A stretch of DNA of 64,000 bases from Pseudozobellia thermophila (lineage in GTDB: Bacteria > Bacteroidota > Bacteroidia > Flavobacteriales > Flavobacteriaceae): positions 1 through 64,000 of the forward strand of contig NZ_FQYU01000006.1 of assembly GCF_900141855.1 (NCBI RefSeq), given 5' to 3'. The translations under genes were made by a program, and so were the position numbers. Under the pieces are notes generated by a model that saw only the letters and a program-made list of their open reading frames with translations, did no database searches and was not told the origin of the DNA. Shown here piece after piece: positions 33,273-42,678 of this stretch (position 1 is the stretch's first letter; each line of letters begins with the position of its first letter).

Positions 33273-33857
33273 ATGGAGCGTAATGAGTTATATCCTGTCT
33301 TCTTAAAAGTCTCAGAGTTGAATATTTTAATTGTTGGCGGGGGCAATGTGGCGCACGAGAAATTAAGCTTCTTGTTGAAATCGAGCCCCTCTGCCCGGGT
33401 AGAGATGGTGGCGCCCCTGTATCGTGAAGAAACCATTGCCCTGGCAAAACAATACAATATTCAAATGCACAAGGCCCCTTACGATGCCTCATACCTTGAG
33501 GGGCGGCATGTGGTCGTGGCCACGACCGACAAAATCGAGGTGAACGAGCAGGTGTATCACGACTGTCGGGATCGGAGTATTTTGGTAAACGTTGCCGACA
33601 ACCCGCCGCTGTGTGATTTTTACATGGGGGGCATTGTTACCAAGGGCAATGTAAAGGTGGCCATATCGACCAATGGTAAATCGCCCACCACCGCTAAGAG
33701 GTTGCGGCAGTTTTTTGAGGATGTGCTTCCGGATAACATCGATGACTTGGTAAAAAACCTGAACGCGTACCGAAAATCGATCAAGGGAAGCTTTGAACAA
33801 AAAGTTGAGGCCTTGAACGAATTTACCAAGGGCCTTGTTGAAAACAACGATAATTAA
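33273..33857 (+). CDS. Precorrin-2 dehydrogenase / sirohydrochlorin ferrochelatase (CysG N-terminal type)
   Basis: A cytoplasmic enzyme of 194 residues that oxidises precorrin-2 with NAD and can insert iron to make siroheme. Start at 33273 (MERNELYPVF); the longer frame upstream is not protein-like. The Rossmann motif is ILIVGGGNVAHEKL (18-31); NVADNPPLCDFYMGG holds the conserved catalytic Asp; VAISTNGKSPTTAKRLR is the usual ending of the dimerisation part. The methyltransferase (CobA) half is absent and is not nearby, so it must be encoded elsewhere. The flanking clusters have no clear link to siroheme. Confidence 0.92.
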   Translation: MERNELYPVFLKVSELNILIVGGGNVAHEKLSFLLKSSPSARVEMVAPLYREETIALAKQYNIQMHKAPYDASYLEGRHVVVATTDKIEVNEQVYHDCRDRSILVNVADNPPLCDFYMGGIVTKGNVKVAISTNGKSPTTAKRLRQFFEDVLPDNIDDLVKNLNAYRKSIKGSFEQKVEALNEFTKGLVENNDN

Positions 33858-34444
33858 CAGGATAATTCTTTCTTTCTTGTAAACCGATGAAATTTTTTTT
33901 CGTGTTTCAACAAAAAAAATGTGTTTTGTGAAAATTTGGATCAAATTGTAATCGGTTGCATGACTTGTTTAAAAAATAGGCGGCCTAAGAAATTTTAATT
34001 TTTCTTTAACAATATTTTGTTCATTCGCTTGCAGCCCTTTATTTAATGGGCAAAATGCAACTTTCCACTACCGATGCGAAACCTCTTTCTGGTTTCATGA
34101 TTCCTGTAATTTTTTAGAATCCTAATAATATTGGGGCTTGTGTAAATTTTTATCAATATGGCAATAATTTAAATTTACCGCTGTCAAGTCCTTAATTATA
34201 ACCCTCTATTTTTTGGTTTTTATTTGTATAAGTAAAATCGGAAACCTATTTTCGTTTGTAGAAGGCGTAATTTTAACATGAATTTTAGAATTGCAACTTC
34301 GACGGCAGCCAAATTAAAATGGAATTCTAACTCTAAAGAAAATATGTCTATGAAATGAACTTAAACGATTTCGTCATTCGTGGCGATACAACTCTTCCCA
34401 ATCTAAACTTTATAAGTAACTAACAATTTTTAACTAACTACAAC
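33858..34444. other. Long A/T-rich control region before the second susCD locus
   Basis: 587 bp with no supportable gene on either strand. It contains a perfect LacI-type operator (33947-33960) and many A and T runs. A near -7 match, TTTATTTG, is at 34219-34226. The susC transcript may have a leader of several hundred bases, or the promoter may lie in the last 200 bp with the operator acting from a distance. No riboswitch class was recognised. Confidence 0.55.
33947..33960. promoter_or_regulatory. LacI/GalR-type operator
   Basis: TGTAATCGGTTGCA matches the LacI-family half-site pattern TGnAAnCGnTTnCA at all ten fixed positions; its departures from perfect symmetry are all transitions. It lies 484 bp before susC and 90 bp after the precorrin gene. 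No LacI-family gene is in the window, so the regulator is elsewhere. Confidence 0.55.
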
Positions 34445-37400
34445 ATGAAAAACATTACATGTATTGTGGGTACAAGTTGTGATAGGTTCTTTAACCCTTT
34501 TTTTCGAGCCTTATTCACGATTTTACTTGTTGTACCTATTTTTTCCGGTCATGCAAACGATTACGCAACAAATGACCCCAATATTAATTTGGATGGAGTT
34601 CCCGAACAATCAACGGTTTCGGGTACGGTAAAGGATGGCAATGGGGTTCCCTTGGCGGGTGCCAGTGTCGTGGTAAAAGGGACCACACGCGGGACCACCA
34701 CCGATTTTGATGGAAATTTCTCGATTTCGGCCGATGGATCGGCCACATTGGTCGTCAGCTATATAGGCTATAAAACGGCGCAGGTGGCAATTAATGACCG
34801 GTCGACGATCCAAATAAGCTTGGAGGAAGATTCTGCCCAGCTCGATGAGGTGGTCGTGGTCGGTTACGGAACCCAAAAGAAGGGTGAGGTAACCGGATCT
34901 ATATCAACCATTGGATCTGAAGCAATTGAAAAAATAGCTACTTCCAGCAGTGTCGATGCAATAAAGGGCCAGGTAGCAGGGGTCGATATTCAGGCCAATG
35001 GGGGTCGACCAGGTGAAAACTCTACCGTTAGGATCCGTGGACGAAGATCTATTTCCGCCTCGAACGATCCGTTATACGTAATTGACGGTATACCTCAAAT
35101 AAGCGGTAATGCCGCCGTTGCCGATATCAATCCCCAGGACATTGAATCGATGAACGTTCTAAAAGATGCGGCTGCGACCGCGATCTATGGGTCAAGAGGT
35201 GCGAACGGGGTTATTCTTATTACCACCAAACGCGGTAGTGTCGGGGGTACCAAGGTTACCTATAGTACGCACTACGGTATAACTTCGGCCACGCGATTGG
35301 TCGATATGATGAATGGTGAGGAGTTCGCCGCTCTGAAAAGGGAGTCTAGAAGAAGGGGGGCTACCGAAGATGACCCTGCTTGGAACGGTACCATACCGGC
35401 CGATGATGTGGTTTTTGAAGATCCCGTGGAACTGGAGTCGATCGCCTTGGGCCGGTCGACGGATTATTTGGACCTGGTATTGAACCAAGGCTGGCAGACC
35501 AACCACCAATTAAGTGTTAGCGGGGGCTCTGAAAAGACGACCTTCAACACCTCGGTGGGCTATTTCAATGAGCAGGGTATCATAAGCAATATGGATTTCG
35601 AGAGATTCACCGGACGTTTGAACCTAGACCATAGGATCAACGATACTTTTAAGGTCGGAATGTCGTTCACCGTATCGCACTCCATCCAGAACTGGGGTTC
35701 AAGTGCCACCATGGGAGAGGCTTTGTCGAACAACCCGTTAGGGCTGCCCTATGATGAAGAGGGGGAACTAAGATTCCTTCCCACCAACGATGGTATTCGT
35801 ACCAACCCTTTGAACGAATTGGTCGAAGGGGCCTACATTGACGAACGAAAAGTGACAAGGGTTTTTGCTCCTGTTTATTTGGATATCAATATAGCGGAAG
35901 GCCTGAAATGGACGACCAACTTTGGTCCGGACATTAGGTATTACCGAAGGGGCCAGTTTAGGGGCAGTCTGACCAACGATAACAGGGGAGGCCCAGGAGA
36001 TGCCGAGGTGCAGAACCTTCAAAACTTCGGGTATACCTTGGAGAATATTTTGAACTATAATAAACTCTTTAACGATAGACATAACCTAGGGGTTACCTTG
36101 CTACAGAGTATCCAAAGTTCAAGGGAGGAAGAATTTTATGCGTCCGTTTCCAGTATACCCTATGAAGAACAGCAGTTCTATAACATGAGTACGGCCTCTG
36201 TAAAAAAGGATATAAATTCCAATCTCGAAGAGTGGACCTTGGCTTCGTTTATGGGTAGGGTCAATTACGACTTTGATGGCAAATACCTCTTTCAGGCCTC
36301 GCTTCGTGCCGATGGCTCCTCAAGGTTGGCCGAGGGTAACAAATGGAACTATTTTCCCGGGGTGTCGGCAGGTTGGAGAATTTCTCAGGAAGACTTCTTG
36401 GTCAATTCCAATACCGTTTCTGACTTAAAGCTGCGTGTTTCATACGGAGAAGTAGGTAATACATCCGTTAATCCCTATCAGACCCAAGGTACTTTGGGGG
36501 CTTCGGACTATGCGTATGGAGAGGATTCGGCCCTAGGTTTTGCACTTAGTGAGATTCCGAACAAAACATTGGGATGGGAAGTTTCAAAAACCATTGACGT
36601 TGGTTTTGACTATGGTTTCTTTAACAATAGGATCAGTGGCTCCTTCGATTACTATTCCACAAAAACTTCAGATTTATTACTGGATCGTACCTTGCCCCCA
36701 ACTTCGGGTTACTCGAGTGTATTCCAAAATGTGGGGTCCACGGCCACTAAAGGGGTCGAGTTCAATATTAATGGCGATATATTCAGGAATCCAGATGGTT
36801 TTAACTGGAATGTGGCCTTTAATATTGCCAGTTATAAGGAGGAAATTACCGAACTCCCCTTAAAGGATGAAAACGGTAACTCGCTTGACGATATTGGAAA
36901 CCGTTGGTTTATTGGCCAACCGGTAAACGTTTTCTATGATTATGAGAAAATCGGTATTTACCAGATTGACGAAGCGGCCTTGGCAGAGAGCGCCGAAGAC
37001 AAGGTGCCGGGCGAGATAAAGCTTAAAGACCAGAACGGAGATGGGGTGATTACCGATGAGGATAGGGTCATATTGGGAACTGATATTCCCGACTTCTACG
37101 GAGGTATCACCAACACTTTTGAGTATAAGGGGTGGGACTTGAGTTTCTTTTTCTACTTCCGTCAAGGGCAGATGATCCGGTCTAGGTTTCACGATAGCAA
37201 CAATGGTTTGTTCGGTCGGTACAATAACTTGGATGTGGACTATTGGACCATCGACAATCCTTCTAACGAGGCCCCGAGGCCGAATGAGAACCAAGAAAGT
37301 CCAAGAAATGCCTCTACCATGTCGTATTTCGATGGAAGCTACGTAAAACTGAGAAACCTTCAATTGGGGTACAACTTTCCTAAGTCACTGACCGAAAAAT

Positions 37401-37576
37401 TGAACATCTCCAATATGAGGTTATATGTCGCCGGCCAAAACCTTTGGTTCTTGACCGACTATGAAACTTTTGATCCCGAAGTATCCGAAGAGGATGATGA
37501 TGGGGGTAACGGGGTTTCCAGTAGTACGATACCGAGTAACAAAATGTTCTCGTTGGGCTTAAACGTGACTTTTTAG
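34445..37576 (+). CDS. SusC/RagA TonB-linked outer-membrane protein (no STN domain)
   Basis: A protein of 1043 residues. Signal peptide (ending SGHAND), carboxypeptidase-regulatory domain (about 57-140: VSGTVKDGNGVPLAGASVVV, DFDGNFSIS), plug (about 145-260: VVVGYGTQKKGEVTGS, LKDAAATAIYGSRGANGVI), then the barrel to the C-terminal LGLNVTF. Unlike the SusC at 21.8-25.2 kb it has no STN domain, so it is not expected to signal to a FecR/sigma pair; this agrees with a LacI-type operator upstream. It pairs with the SusD gene 35 bp downstream. Confidence 0.96.
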   Translation: MKNITCIVGTSCDRFFNPFFRALFTILLVVPIFSGHANDYATNDPNINLDGVPEQSTVSGTVKDGNGVPLAGASVVVKGTTRGTTTDFDGNFSISADGSATLVVSYIGYKTAQVAINDRSTIQISLEEDSAQLDEVVVVGYGTQKKGEVTGSISTIGSEAIEKIATSSSVDAIKGQVAGVDIQANGGRPGENSTVRIRGRRSISASNDPLYVIDGIPQISGNAAVADINPQDIESMNVLKDAAATAIYGSRGANGVILITTKRGSVGGTKVTYSTHYGITSATRLVDMMNGEEFAALKRESRRRGATEDDPAWNGTIPADDVVFEDPVELESIALGRSTDYLDLVLNQGWQTNHQLSVSGGSEKTTFNTSVGYFNEQGIISNMDFERFTGRLNLDHRINDTFKVGMSFTVSHSIQNWGSSATMGEALSNNPLGLPYDEEGELRFLPTNDGIRTNPLNELVEGAYIDERKVTRVFAPVYLDINIAEGLKWTTNFGPDIRYYRRGQFRGSLTNDNRGGPGDAEVQNLQNFGYTLENILNYNKLFNDRHNLGVTLLQSIQSSREEEFYASVSSIPYEEQQFYNMSTASVKKDINSNLEEWTLASFMGRVNYDFDGKYLFQASLRADGSSRLAEGNKWNYFPGVSAGWRISQEDFLVNSNTVSDLKLRVSYGEVGNTSVNPYQTQGTLGASDYAYGEDSALGFALSEIPNKTLGWEVSKTIDVGFDYGFFNNRISGSFDYYSTKTSDLLLDRTLPPTSGYSSVFQNVGSTATKGVEFNINGDIFRNPDGFNWNVAFNIASYKEEITELPLKDENGNSLDDIGNRWFIGQPVNVFYDYEKIGIYQIDEAALAESAEDKVPGEIKLKDQNGDGVITDEDRVILGTDIPDFYGGITNTFEYKGWDLSFFFYFRQGQMIRSRFHDSNNGLFGRYNNLDVDYWTIDNPSNEAPRPNENQESPRNASTMSYFDGSYVKLRNLQLGYNFPKSLTEKLNISNMRLYVAGQNLWFLTDYETFDPEVSEEDDDGGNGVSSSTIPSNKMFSLGLNVTF

Positions 37577-37611
37577 AAAATTGCAATGTTGAACAAGAAA
37601 AATATAGAATT

Positions 37612-39246
37612 ATGTCAATAAAAAAATATACATATTTGCTTGCGACACTGTTTATTACTACACAGTCTTGTGAGAGCTTTTTGGAAGAGGAGCTTGTTTC
37701 CGAAGTATCGGCGGGAACGTACTATACCACCGAATCGGGCCTTGAAGATGCAGTTGATGCAACCTATGCTTGGCTCAAAGGGTTCTATGGGCCTGAGCGG
37801 GGATTTACCATGACCACCTTTGGGACCGATATTTGGACCAATGGTGCGGATGGAAGCCATAAAACCATCAACCTGTACGATGGGGCGCTCAATGCGACGC
37901 AGAGTTATATGAATGAGGCGTGGCGCGATTGGTACCGTGGTGTAAACCAGGCGAATGCCGTAATCAATAGGGCCGAAGAGGTCGAAATGGATGAGGCCCT
38001 AAAGAATATCCGTATTGCTGAGGTACGTTGGTTGCGGGCCTTCTACTATTTTGATATCGTTAGAACCTATGGCGATGCCCACCTAAGTCTCGAAGAGACC
38101 GAAGGTGTGGAGGTCGAGGCCAATCGAACCCCGGCTTCTGAAATCTATGAGCAGGCCATTATTCCCGATTTGGAATTTGCCATCGCCAATTTGCCAGAGG
38201 TACAAGACGATTACGGTAGGGCCACCAAGGCCGCTGCAGAATTTTTGTTGGGCAAGGTTTTGATGAGGCGTAGCTACACTTCTTATGCGGCAAGCAATGA
38301 TGCAGAAAGGGCAGAAACGCTTTTTTCGAATGTAATCAACAATTATGGTTTTGAGTTGTTGCCCGATTATGGAGACCTTTGGGACATTAACAACCAAGAA
38401 AATTCAGAAATCGTCTGGAACCTGACTATTTCAAAGGCCTTGGTCGACGATGGCACCGATGAAGAAGGCCATAGGGGGCACTTGTACTTTTTGTTCGAGT
38501 ATGATGTTCGTCGTGGAATGGTTCGTGACATTGAGAACGGAAGACCATGGAAAAGGTTTAGGCCTACTCCTTTTTTGCTGGGCCTTTGGGATAGAAGTAT
38601 CGATACCAGGTACGATAAAGGATTTAAGCACGTCTGGTACGCCAATACCGAAGTGAGCGACGAAAGGGGTAATTTGGCCATCGGCGATACGGCCATTTAT
38701 ATTCCCGGGCCCCAGAAGGATATCGAATGGCCCCAAAGTAGAAAAGATGCGGCTCCCTATTTGGTTTATACCGAAGAAGACTATACCGAACGTATATTTC
38801 CTACCATGAGTAAGTGGTTGGATAATACACGACCCGATCGGCAACATACCCAAGGCCAAAGGGATGTGGTGCTGATGCGTTTGGCCGATGCCTACCTTTT
38901 TAGGGCCGAGGCACGGTTAAAGCAAGGTGACCCTGCAGGAGCGGCAGAGGATATCAACGTTGTACGTAGAAGGGCTGCGGTACCCGGTATGGAGGCGTCA
39001 ATTGAAATTTCCGCCGGGGATGTGGATTTGGATTTCCTTTTGGATGAACGGGCAAGGGAAGTGTTCGGAGAACATGCCAGATGGTGGGACCTGACCCGTA
39101 CCGGTAAGTTGGTCGAAAGGGTTCGTCTGCACAATGCCCAAGCCGCAGGGAACATTCAAGACTATCATGTGGTAAGGCCAATAGGCCAGGATCAGATTGA
39201 CAGGGCCTTGGGAGGTTACCCGCAAAACCCCGGATATCCACAATAA
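37612..39246 (+). CDS. SusD/RagB family outer-membrane lipoprotein
   Basis: A lipoprotein of 544 residues with lipobox TTQSC (Cys20). Typical SusD segments: SGLEDAVDATYAWLKGFYG, RIAEVRWLRAFYYFDIVRTYG, PASEIYEQAIIPDLEFAI, MRLADAYLFRAEARLKQGD, LLDERAREVFGEHARWWDL and the terminal RALGGYPQNPGYPQ. It contains an extra-long middle section with PGPQKDIEWPQSRKDAAPY that may shape the ligand site. It is the lid of the SusC encoded just upstream; a terminator follows. Confidence 0.95.
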   Translation: MSIKKYTYLLATLFITTQSCESFLEEELVSEVSAGTYYTTESGLEDAVDATYAWLKGFYGPERGFTMTTFGTDIWTNGADGSHKTINLYDGALNATQSYMNEAWRDWYRGVNQANAVINRAEEVEMDEALKNIRIAEVRWLRAFYYFDIVRTYGDAHLSLEETEGVEVEANRTPASEIYEQAIIPDLEFAIANLPEVQDDYGRATKAAAEFLLGKVLMRRSYTSYAASNDAERAETLFSNVINNYGFELLPDYGDLWDINNQENSEIVWNLTISKALVDDGTDEEGHRGHLYFLFEYDVRRGMVRDIENGRPWKRFRPTPFLLGLWDRSIDTRYDKGFKHVWYANTEVSDERGNLAIGDTAIYIPGPQKDIEWPQSRKDAAPYLVYTEEDYTERIFPTMSKWLDNTRPDRQHTQGQRDVVLMRLADAYLFRAEARLKQGDPAGAAEDINVVRRRAAVPGMEASIEISAGDVDLDFLLDERAREVFGEHARWWDLTRTGKLVERVRLHNAQAAGNIQDYHVVRPIGQDQIDRALGGYPQNPGYPQ

Positions 39247-39264
39247 CCTAATTATATTTGTCTT

Positions 39265-39292
39265 AAAGCCAGTGCTCATGCACTGGCTTTTT
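39265..39292 (+). terminator. Terminator after susD of the second locus
   Basis: AAAGCCAGTGC (39265-39275) pairs with GCACTGGCTTT (39280-39290) around TCAT; the T-run is TTTTT (39288-39292). It divides susCD from the DUF1080/oxidoreductase pair, so these may be separate transcripts or read-through may be partial. Confidence 0.8.
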
Positions 39293-39395
39293 GCATTAAG
39301 ATGCATTCGCAACAGTTGCAAGAAAAACGATTACGCAACTTGTTGCTCTGTAAAAATTCATATCTTGAAGGCCAAATCAAAATACCCAAATAAAA

Positions 39396-40790
39396 ATGAA
39401 GATTACTGAATTTAAAAGAAGAAAGTTTTTTCCTGGGTTGACCATGATGGTGTTAGCCGTTTTGGCATCCTGCGGTGAAGCCGTAAAAGACGATACCCCA
39501 TGGGTCGAGCTCTTTGATGGAAAGACCCTGAACGGATGGACCCAAAAAGGGGGCGAGGCCAATTACGAGGTGCGCGATGGCATGATCGTGGGCAGTACGG
39601 TGCACGATACGCCCAATTCTTTCTTGACCTCCGACAAAATGTACGACGACTTTATATTGGAGCTCGAATACAAGGTAGATTCGACCATGAATTCCGGTAT
39701 CCAAATACGGAGCAATAGCTTTCCGTATTACAGAAACGGAAGGGTGCACGGCTATCAAATAGAGATCGACCCTTCAGAAAGGGCGTGGAGTGCCGGCATC
39801 TACGACGAGGCCCGAAGAGGATGGCTCAATCCCTTGGAAAACAACCCCGAGGCACAAAAGGCCTTTAAGCAAAACGATTGGAACCATTATCGCATCGAGG
39901 CCATTGGCGATACCATACAAACTTGGATCAACGGGGTGCCCGCGGCAAATTTGATCGACGACAAGACTTCCAGTGGCTTTATAGCGCTTCAGGTGCATAG
40001 CATCCCCAAGAAGAATAAGGCCGGAACCGAGATCATGTGGAGGAACATCAAGATATTGACCGATAGCCTTTCCAAATACAACAGGCCTACTCCAGTACCT
40101 CCGATCACTACCAAAAATTCCTTGACAAAATCGGAAAGGGAAAAGGGATGGAAACTGCTGTGGGACGGCAAGACGACCGAAGGTTGGCGCGGTGCAAAGT
40201 TGGACGAGTTTCCCGATAAGGGCTGGAAAATAGAGGACGGCGTGCTTAGTGTACTCTCATCGGGAGGGGAAGAGTCGGCCGCAGGGGGCGATATAGTAAC
40301 GAAGGAACTGTATGGCGACTTCGAACTGAAGGTAGACTTTAAGCTGACCGAAGGCGGCAACAGTGGTATCAAGTACTTTGTCAACACCGACCTGAACAAG
40401 GGTCCGGGCTCCTCCATAGGTCTTGAATATCAAATTCTAGACGATGCCAAGCATCCCGATGCGAAAAAAGGAAACCACGAGGGCAGCCGTACCGTTGCCT
40501 CCCTTTATGATTTGATCAAGGCCGACGAGAACAAGCCGATCAATCCTATCGGTGAGTGGAACACGGCCCATATCGTTTCAAAGGGAAACCATGTAGAACA
40601 TTGGTTGAACGGCGTAAAGGTCCTCGAATACGAACGTAGGACGCCTGAGTTCAGAAAGTTGGTGGCCGAAAGCAAGTACGTAAAATGGCCGAATTTCGGG
40701 GAAGGCGACAAAGGCCATATCCTACTCCAGGATCACGGCGACCTAGTTTCTTTTCGAAATGTCAAGATCAGGGACCTTAGTGAAGAGTAA
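39396..40790 (+). CDS. Lipoprotein with two tandem DUF1080 domains
   Basis: A lipoprotein of 464 residues, lipobox LASC (Cys26). Two DUF1080 domains: the first (about 34-225) begins [13 protein letters not shown] and has [32 protein letters not shown]; the second (about 250-462) begins [13 protein letters not shown] and has [32 protein letters not shown] and ends [11 protein letters not shown]. The two halves are distinct, parallel to the two separate DUF1080 proteins of the first operon. Anchored at the outer membrane, it would act on glycosides held or imported by SusCD, together with the oxidoreductase that follows 103 bp downstream. Confidence 0.88.
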   Translation: MKITEFKRRKFFPGLTMMVLAVLASCGEAVKDDTPWVELFDGKTLNGWTQKGGEANYEVRDGMIVGSTVHDTPNSFLTSDKMYDDFILELEYKVDSTMNSGIQIRSNSFPYYRNGRVHGYQIEIDPSERAWSAGIYDEARRGWLNPLENNPEAQKAFKQNDWNHYRIEAIGDTIQTWINGVPAANLIDDKTSSGFIALQVHSIPKKNKAGTEIMWRNIKILTDSLSKYNRPTPVPPITTKNSLTKSEREKGWKLLWDGKTTEGWRGAKLDEFPDKGWKIEDGVLSVLSSGGEESAAGGDIVTKELYGDFELKVDFKLTEGGNSGIKYFVNTDLNKGPGSSIGLEYQILDDAKHPDAKKGNHEGSRTVASLYDLIKADENKPINPIGEWNTAHIVSKGNHVEHWLNGVKVLEYERRTPEFRKLVAESKYVKWPNFGEGDKGHILLQDHGDLVSFRNVKIRDLSEE

Positions 40791-40813
40791 GTATAGGGTG
40801 CGGGTTTTTCGGG

Positions 40814-40835
40814 TTGCATGCCAGGCTTGGCGCAA
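40814..40835. repeat. Small hairpin in DUF1080-oxidoreductase spacer
   Basis: TTGC (40814-40817) pairs with GCAA (40832-40835), and GCCA (40820-40823) with TGGC (40828-40831), with a two-base bulge and loop GGCT. No T-run follows. It may be a stability hairpin in the 103-bp spacer. Confidence 0.35.
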
Positions 40836-40893
40836 TAAACCTTCCGCGATACCCAGTGGAGTGAGAATCAATTTAAACTATAGTTAACATATT

Positions 40894-42237
40894 ATGAGTT
40901 CAGATAGAAGAAATTTCATCAAAAAGGCCTCCGTTGGTGCCGCGGGCATTGCCTTTGGCGGTAGTATCAATGCCATGTCAATGAGCGGATACACTAGGAT
41001 CTTAGGGGCCAACGACAAGATCAGGTGCGCCGTTATCGGTGTGCGGAGTAGGGCCAAGGCCCATATCAAGGCAATTAATGAAGACCCCAATGCCAAAATA
41101 ATCTATAGCTGTGATGTAGACGACAAGATTATTGAAGAGCACAACGAGTGGTGTAAAAAGAATATCGGTTACGTTCCCAAGGTCGAGAAAGATTTTAGAA
41201 AGGTGCTCGAAGACAAAAAGGTAGACGCCGTATTTATCGCCACTCCCGAGCATTGGCATGCCCCCATGGCCATTATGGCCCTCCAGGCGGGCAAACATGT
41301 TTATGTAGAGAAACCGTGCAGCCATAACCCCTATGAGAATACCCTGTTGGTAGAGGCCCAGAAAAAGTACGGCATGAAAGTGCAGATGGGCAACCAGCAA
41401 CGTTCCTCAAAATCTTCCGCCCTTGCGGTCAAGGAGATTAAGGAAGGCATTATCGGAAACGTTTTTAAGGGAGAAGCCTATTATTCGAACAACCGGGGAT
41501 CCATAGGTACGGGCAAGAAAATACCCGTGCCTTCGACCTTGGATTGGGAAATGTGGCAAGGTCCGGCCGTTCGCGAAGATTACAGGGACAATATCCACCC
41601 TTATAACTGGCATTGGTTCAGAAACTGGGGCACCGGTGAGGTCCATAACAACGGTACCCATGAAATCGATATTTGTCGATGGGCATTGGGTGTGGATCTG
41701 CCCGATAGCGTTACTTCCTTTGGTGGTAAATATGCCTACGACGACGATTGGGAGTTTGTAGACAACCAACAGGTTACCTATAAGTTCGGCGACGATAAAT
41801 TCATTACCTGGACGGGCCACAGCAGGGGGAAAATAATGCCCAACCAACCCGGTAGGGGCATTACCATTTATGGAAGCAAGGGGATAATCACGCTGAGTAG
41901 GAGCGGTTATCAATTGTATGATCTCGACGGTAACCAGCTCAAGGATATAAAGGAAGGCGGAAACCAGAGTGCAGGCACCAATACCCAAGGGGGAGGTGGT
42001 CTGGATGTCAACCACGTAGGCAATTTCTTCGCGGCTATTCGGGAAGACAAATCGCTTAATTCCGATATTAGGGATGCGAGTGTCTCTACCATGTTATGCC
42101 ACTTGGGCAATATGGCACAGGCTGCCGGTGAGACCATTAAGGTCGATAAGGCGACCGGAAAGGTGCTCAACAACGATAAGGTGATGAAAGATTGGTGGAA
42201 AAGGGAGTACGCCCCCGGGTGGGAGCCCAAACTCTAA
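40894..42237 (+). CDS. Tat-exported Gfo/Idh/MocA family oxidoreductase
   Basis: A protein of 447 residues. The N-terminus has a twin-arginine motif (DRRNFIKKAS) and a hydrophobic segment to about residue 30, so export with bound NAD is predicted. The EKP signature is at 139-141 (VEKPCSHN), and NNGTHEIDICRWALG holds the probable catalytic His. The dinucleotide-binding turn reads VIGVRSRAK instead of the usual GxGxxG, a departure seen in some exported members and worth checking. It is the partner of the tandem DUF1080 lipoprotein and would make or use 3-keto sugars in the periplasm. Confidence 0.9.
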   Translation: MSSDRRNFIKKASVGAAGIAFGGSINAMSMSGYTRILGANDKIRCAVIGVRSRAKAHIKAINEDPNAKIIYSCDVDDKIIEEHNEWCKKNIGYVPKVEKDFRKVLEDKKVDAVFIATPEHWHAPMAIMALQAGKHVYVEKPCSHNPYENTLLVEAQKKYGMKVQMGNQQRSSKSSALAVKEIKEGIIGNVFKGEAYYSNNRGSIGTGKKIPVPSTLDWEMWQGPAVREDYRDNIHPYNWHWFRNWGTGEVHNNGTHEIDICRWALGVDLPDSVTSFGGKYAYDDDWEFVDNQQVTYKFGDDKFITWTGHSRGKIMPNQPGRGITIYGSKGIITLSRSGYQLYDLDGNQLKDIKEGGNQSAGTNTQGGGGLDVNHVGNFFAAIREDKSLNSDIRDASVSTMLCHLGNMAQAAGETIKVDKATGKVLNNDKVMKDWWKREYAPGWEPKL

Positions 42238-42260
42238 TTCCCTGATTGAAATGCTTAAGG

Positions 42261-42301
42261 CCCTTTTGGAATTCTATGAATTCCGAAAGGGTTTCTTTTT
42301 T
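42261..42301 (+). terminator. Strong terminator of the second susCD locus
   Basis: CCCTTTTGGAATTC (42261-42274) pairs with GAATTCCGAAAGGG (42278-42291) over 14 bp with a single T-G pair and a TAT loop, followed by TTTCTTTTTT. Confidence 0.92.
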
Positions 42302-42404
42302 CTTGTAAGGCACACAATAGGGATGCGCCTGATAAAAGCTATTAGGTGCAATTTTTTTTCCCGCGCACACGTACAAGGGCCCTGGGTTTCGCGAAACTTG
42401 GCAA

Positions 42405-42536
42405 CTAGTCGAAAATGCCGATGATATCCAAAATAAGGGCAACGGGTATGGCAATCAATATCAATACCAAACACCCTACCACTATTCGAAGAAACAAATT
42501 CAACAGTTTTACGCCGATGGGTAATTCTTGTTCCAT
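42405..42536 (-). CDS. Small single-span membrane protein (43 aa)
   Basis: A short frame of 44 codons. It starts at ATG 42536 with an A-rich stretch before it and ends at TAG 42405. The protein begins MEQELPIGVKLLNLFLRIVV, has a continuous hydrophobic span of about 25 residues (RIVVGCLVLILIAIPVALIL) and ends DIIGIFD. The polar start, the single membrane span and codon use like its neighbours support a real gene. Function unknown; it lies between a terminator and kdtA on the same strand as kdtA. Confidence 0.55.
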   Translation of the reverse strand: MEQELPIGVKLLNLFLRIVVGCLVLILIAIPVALILDIIGIFD

Positions 42537-42678
42537 TTTCTTAATGTTTACTTAAAGTTAAGAAAAAATTGCGTATATGGCTGATTTGAGGGCTGTTATT
42601 TGGGATGTTGATATAATTTGTGCCTTGCGTTTGCTGTTTTTTTAAATAGCGGGCAGAACTTGGCTAGGCGTACCGGAC

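Noticed and set aside
39312-39346. ACGATTACGCAA-like sequence as a second LacI operator before the tandem DUF1080 gene
   Set aside because: It keeps only part of the fixed positions of TGnAAnCGnTTnCA, so it does not meet the pattern.
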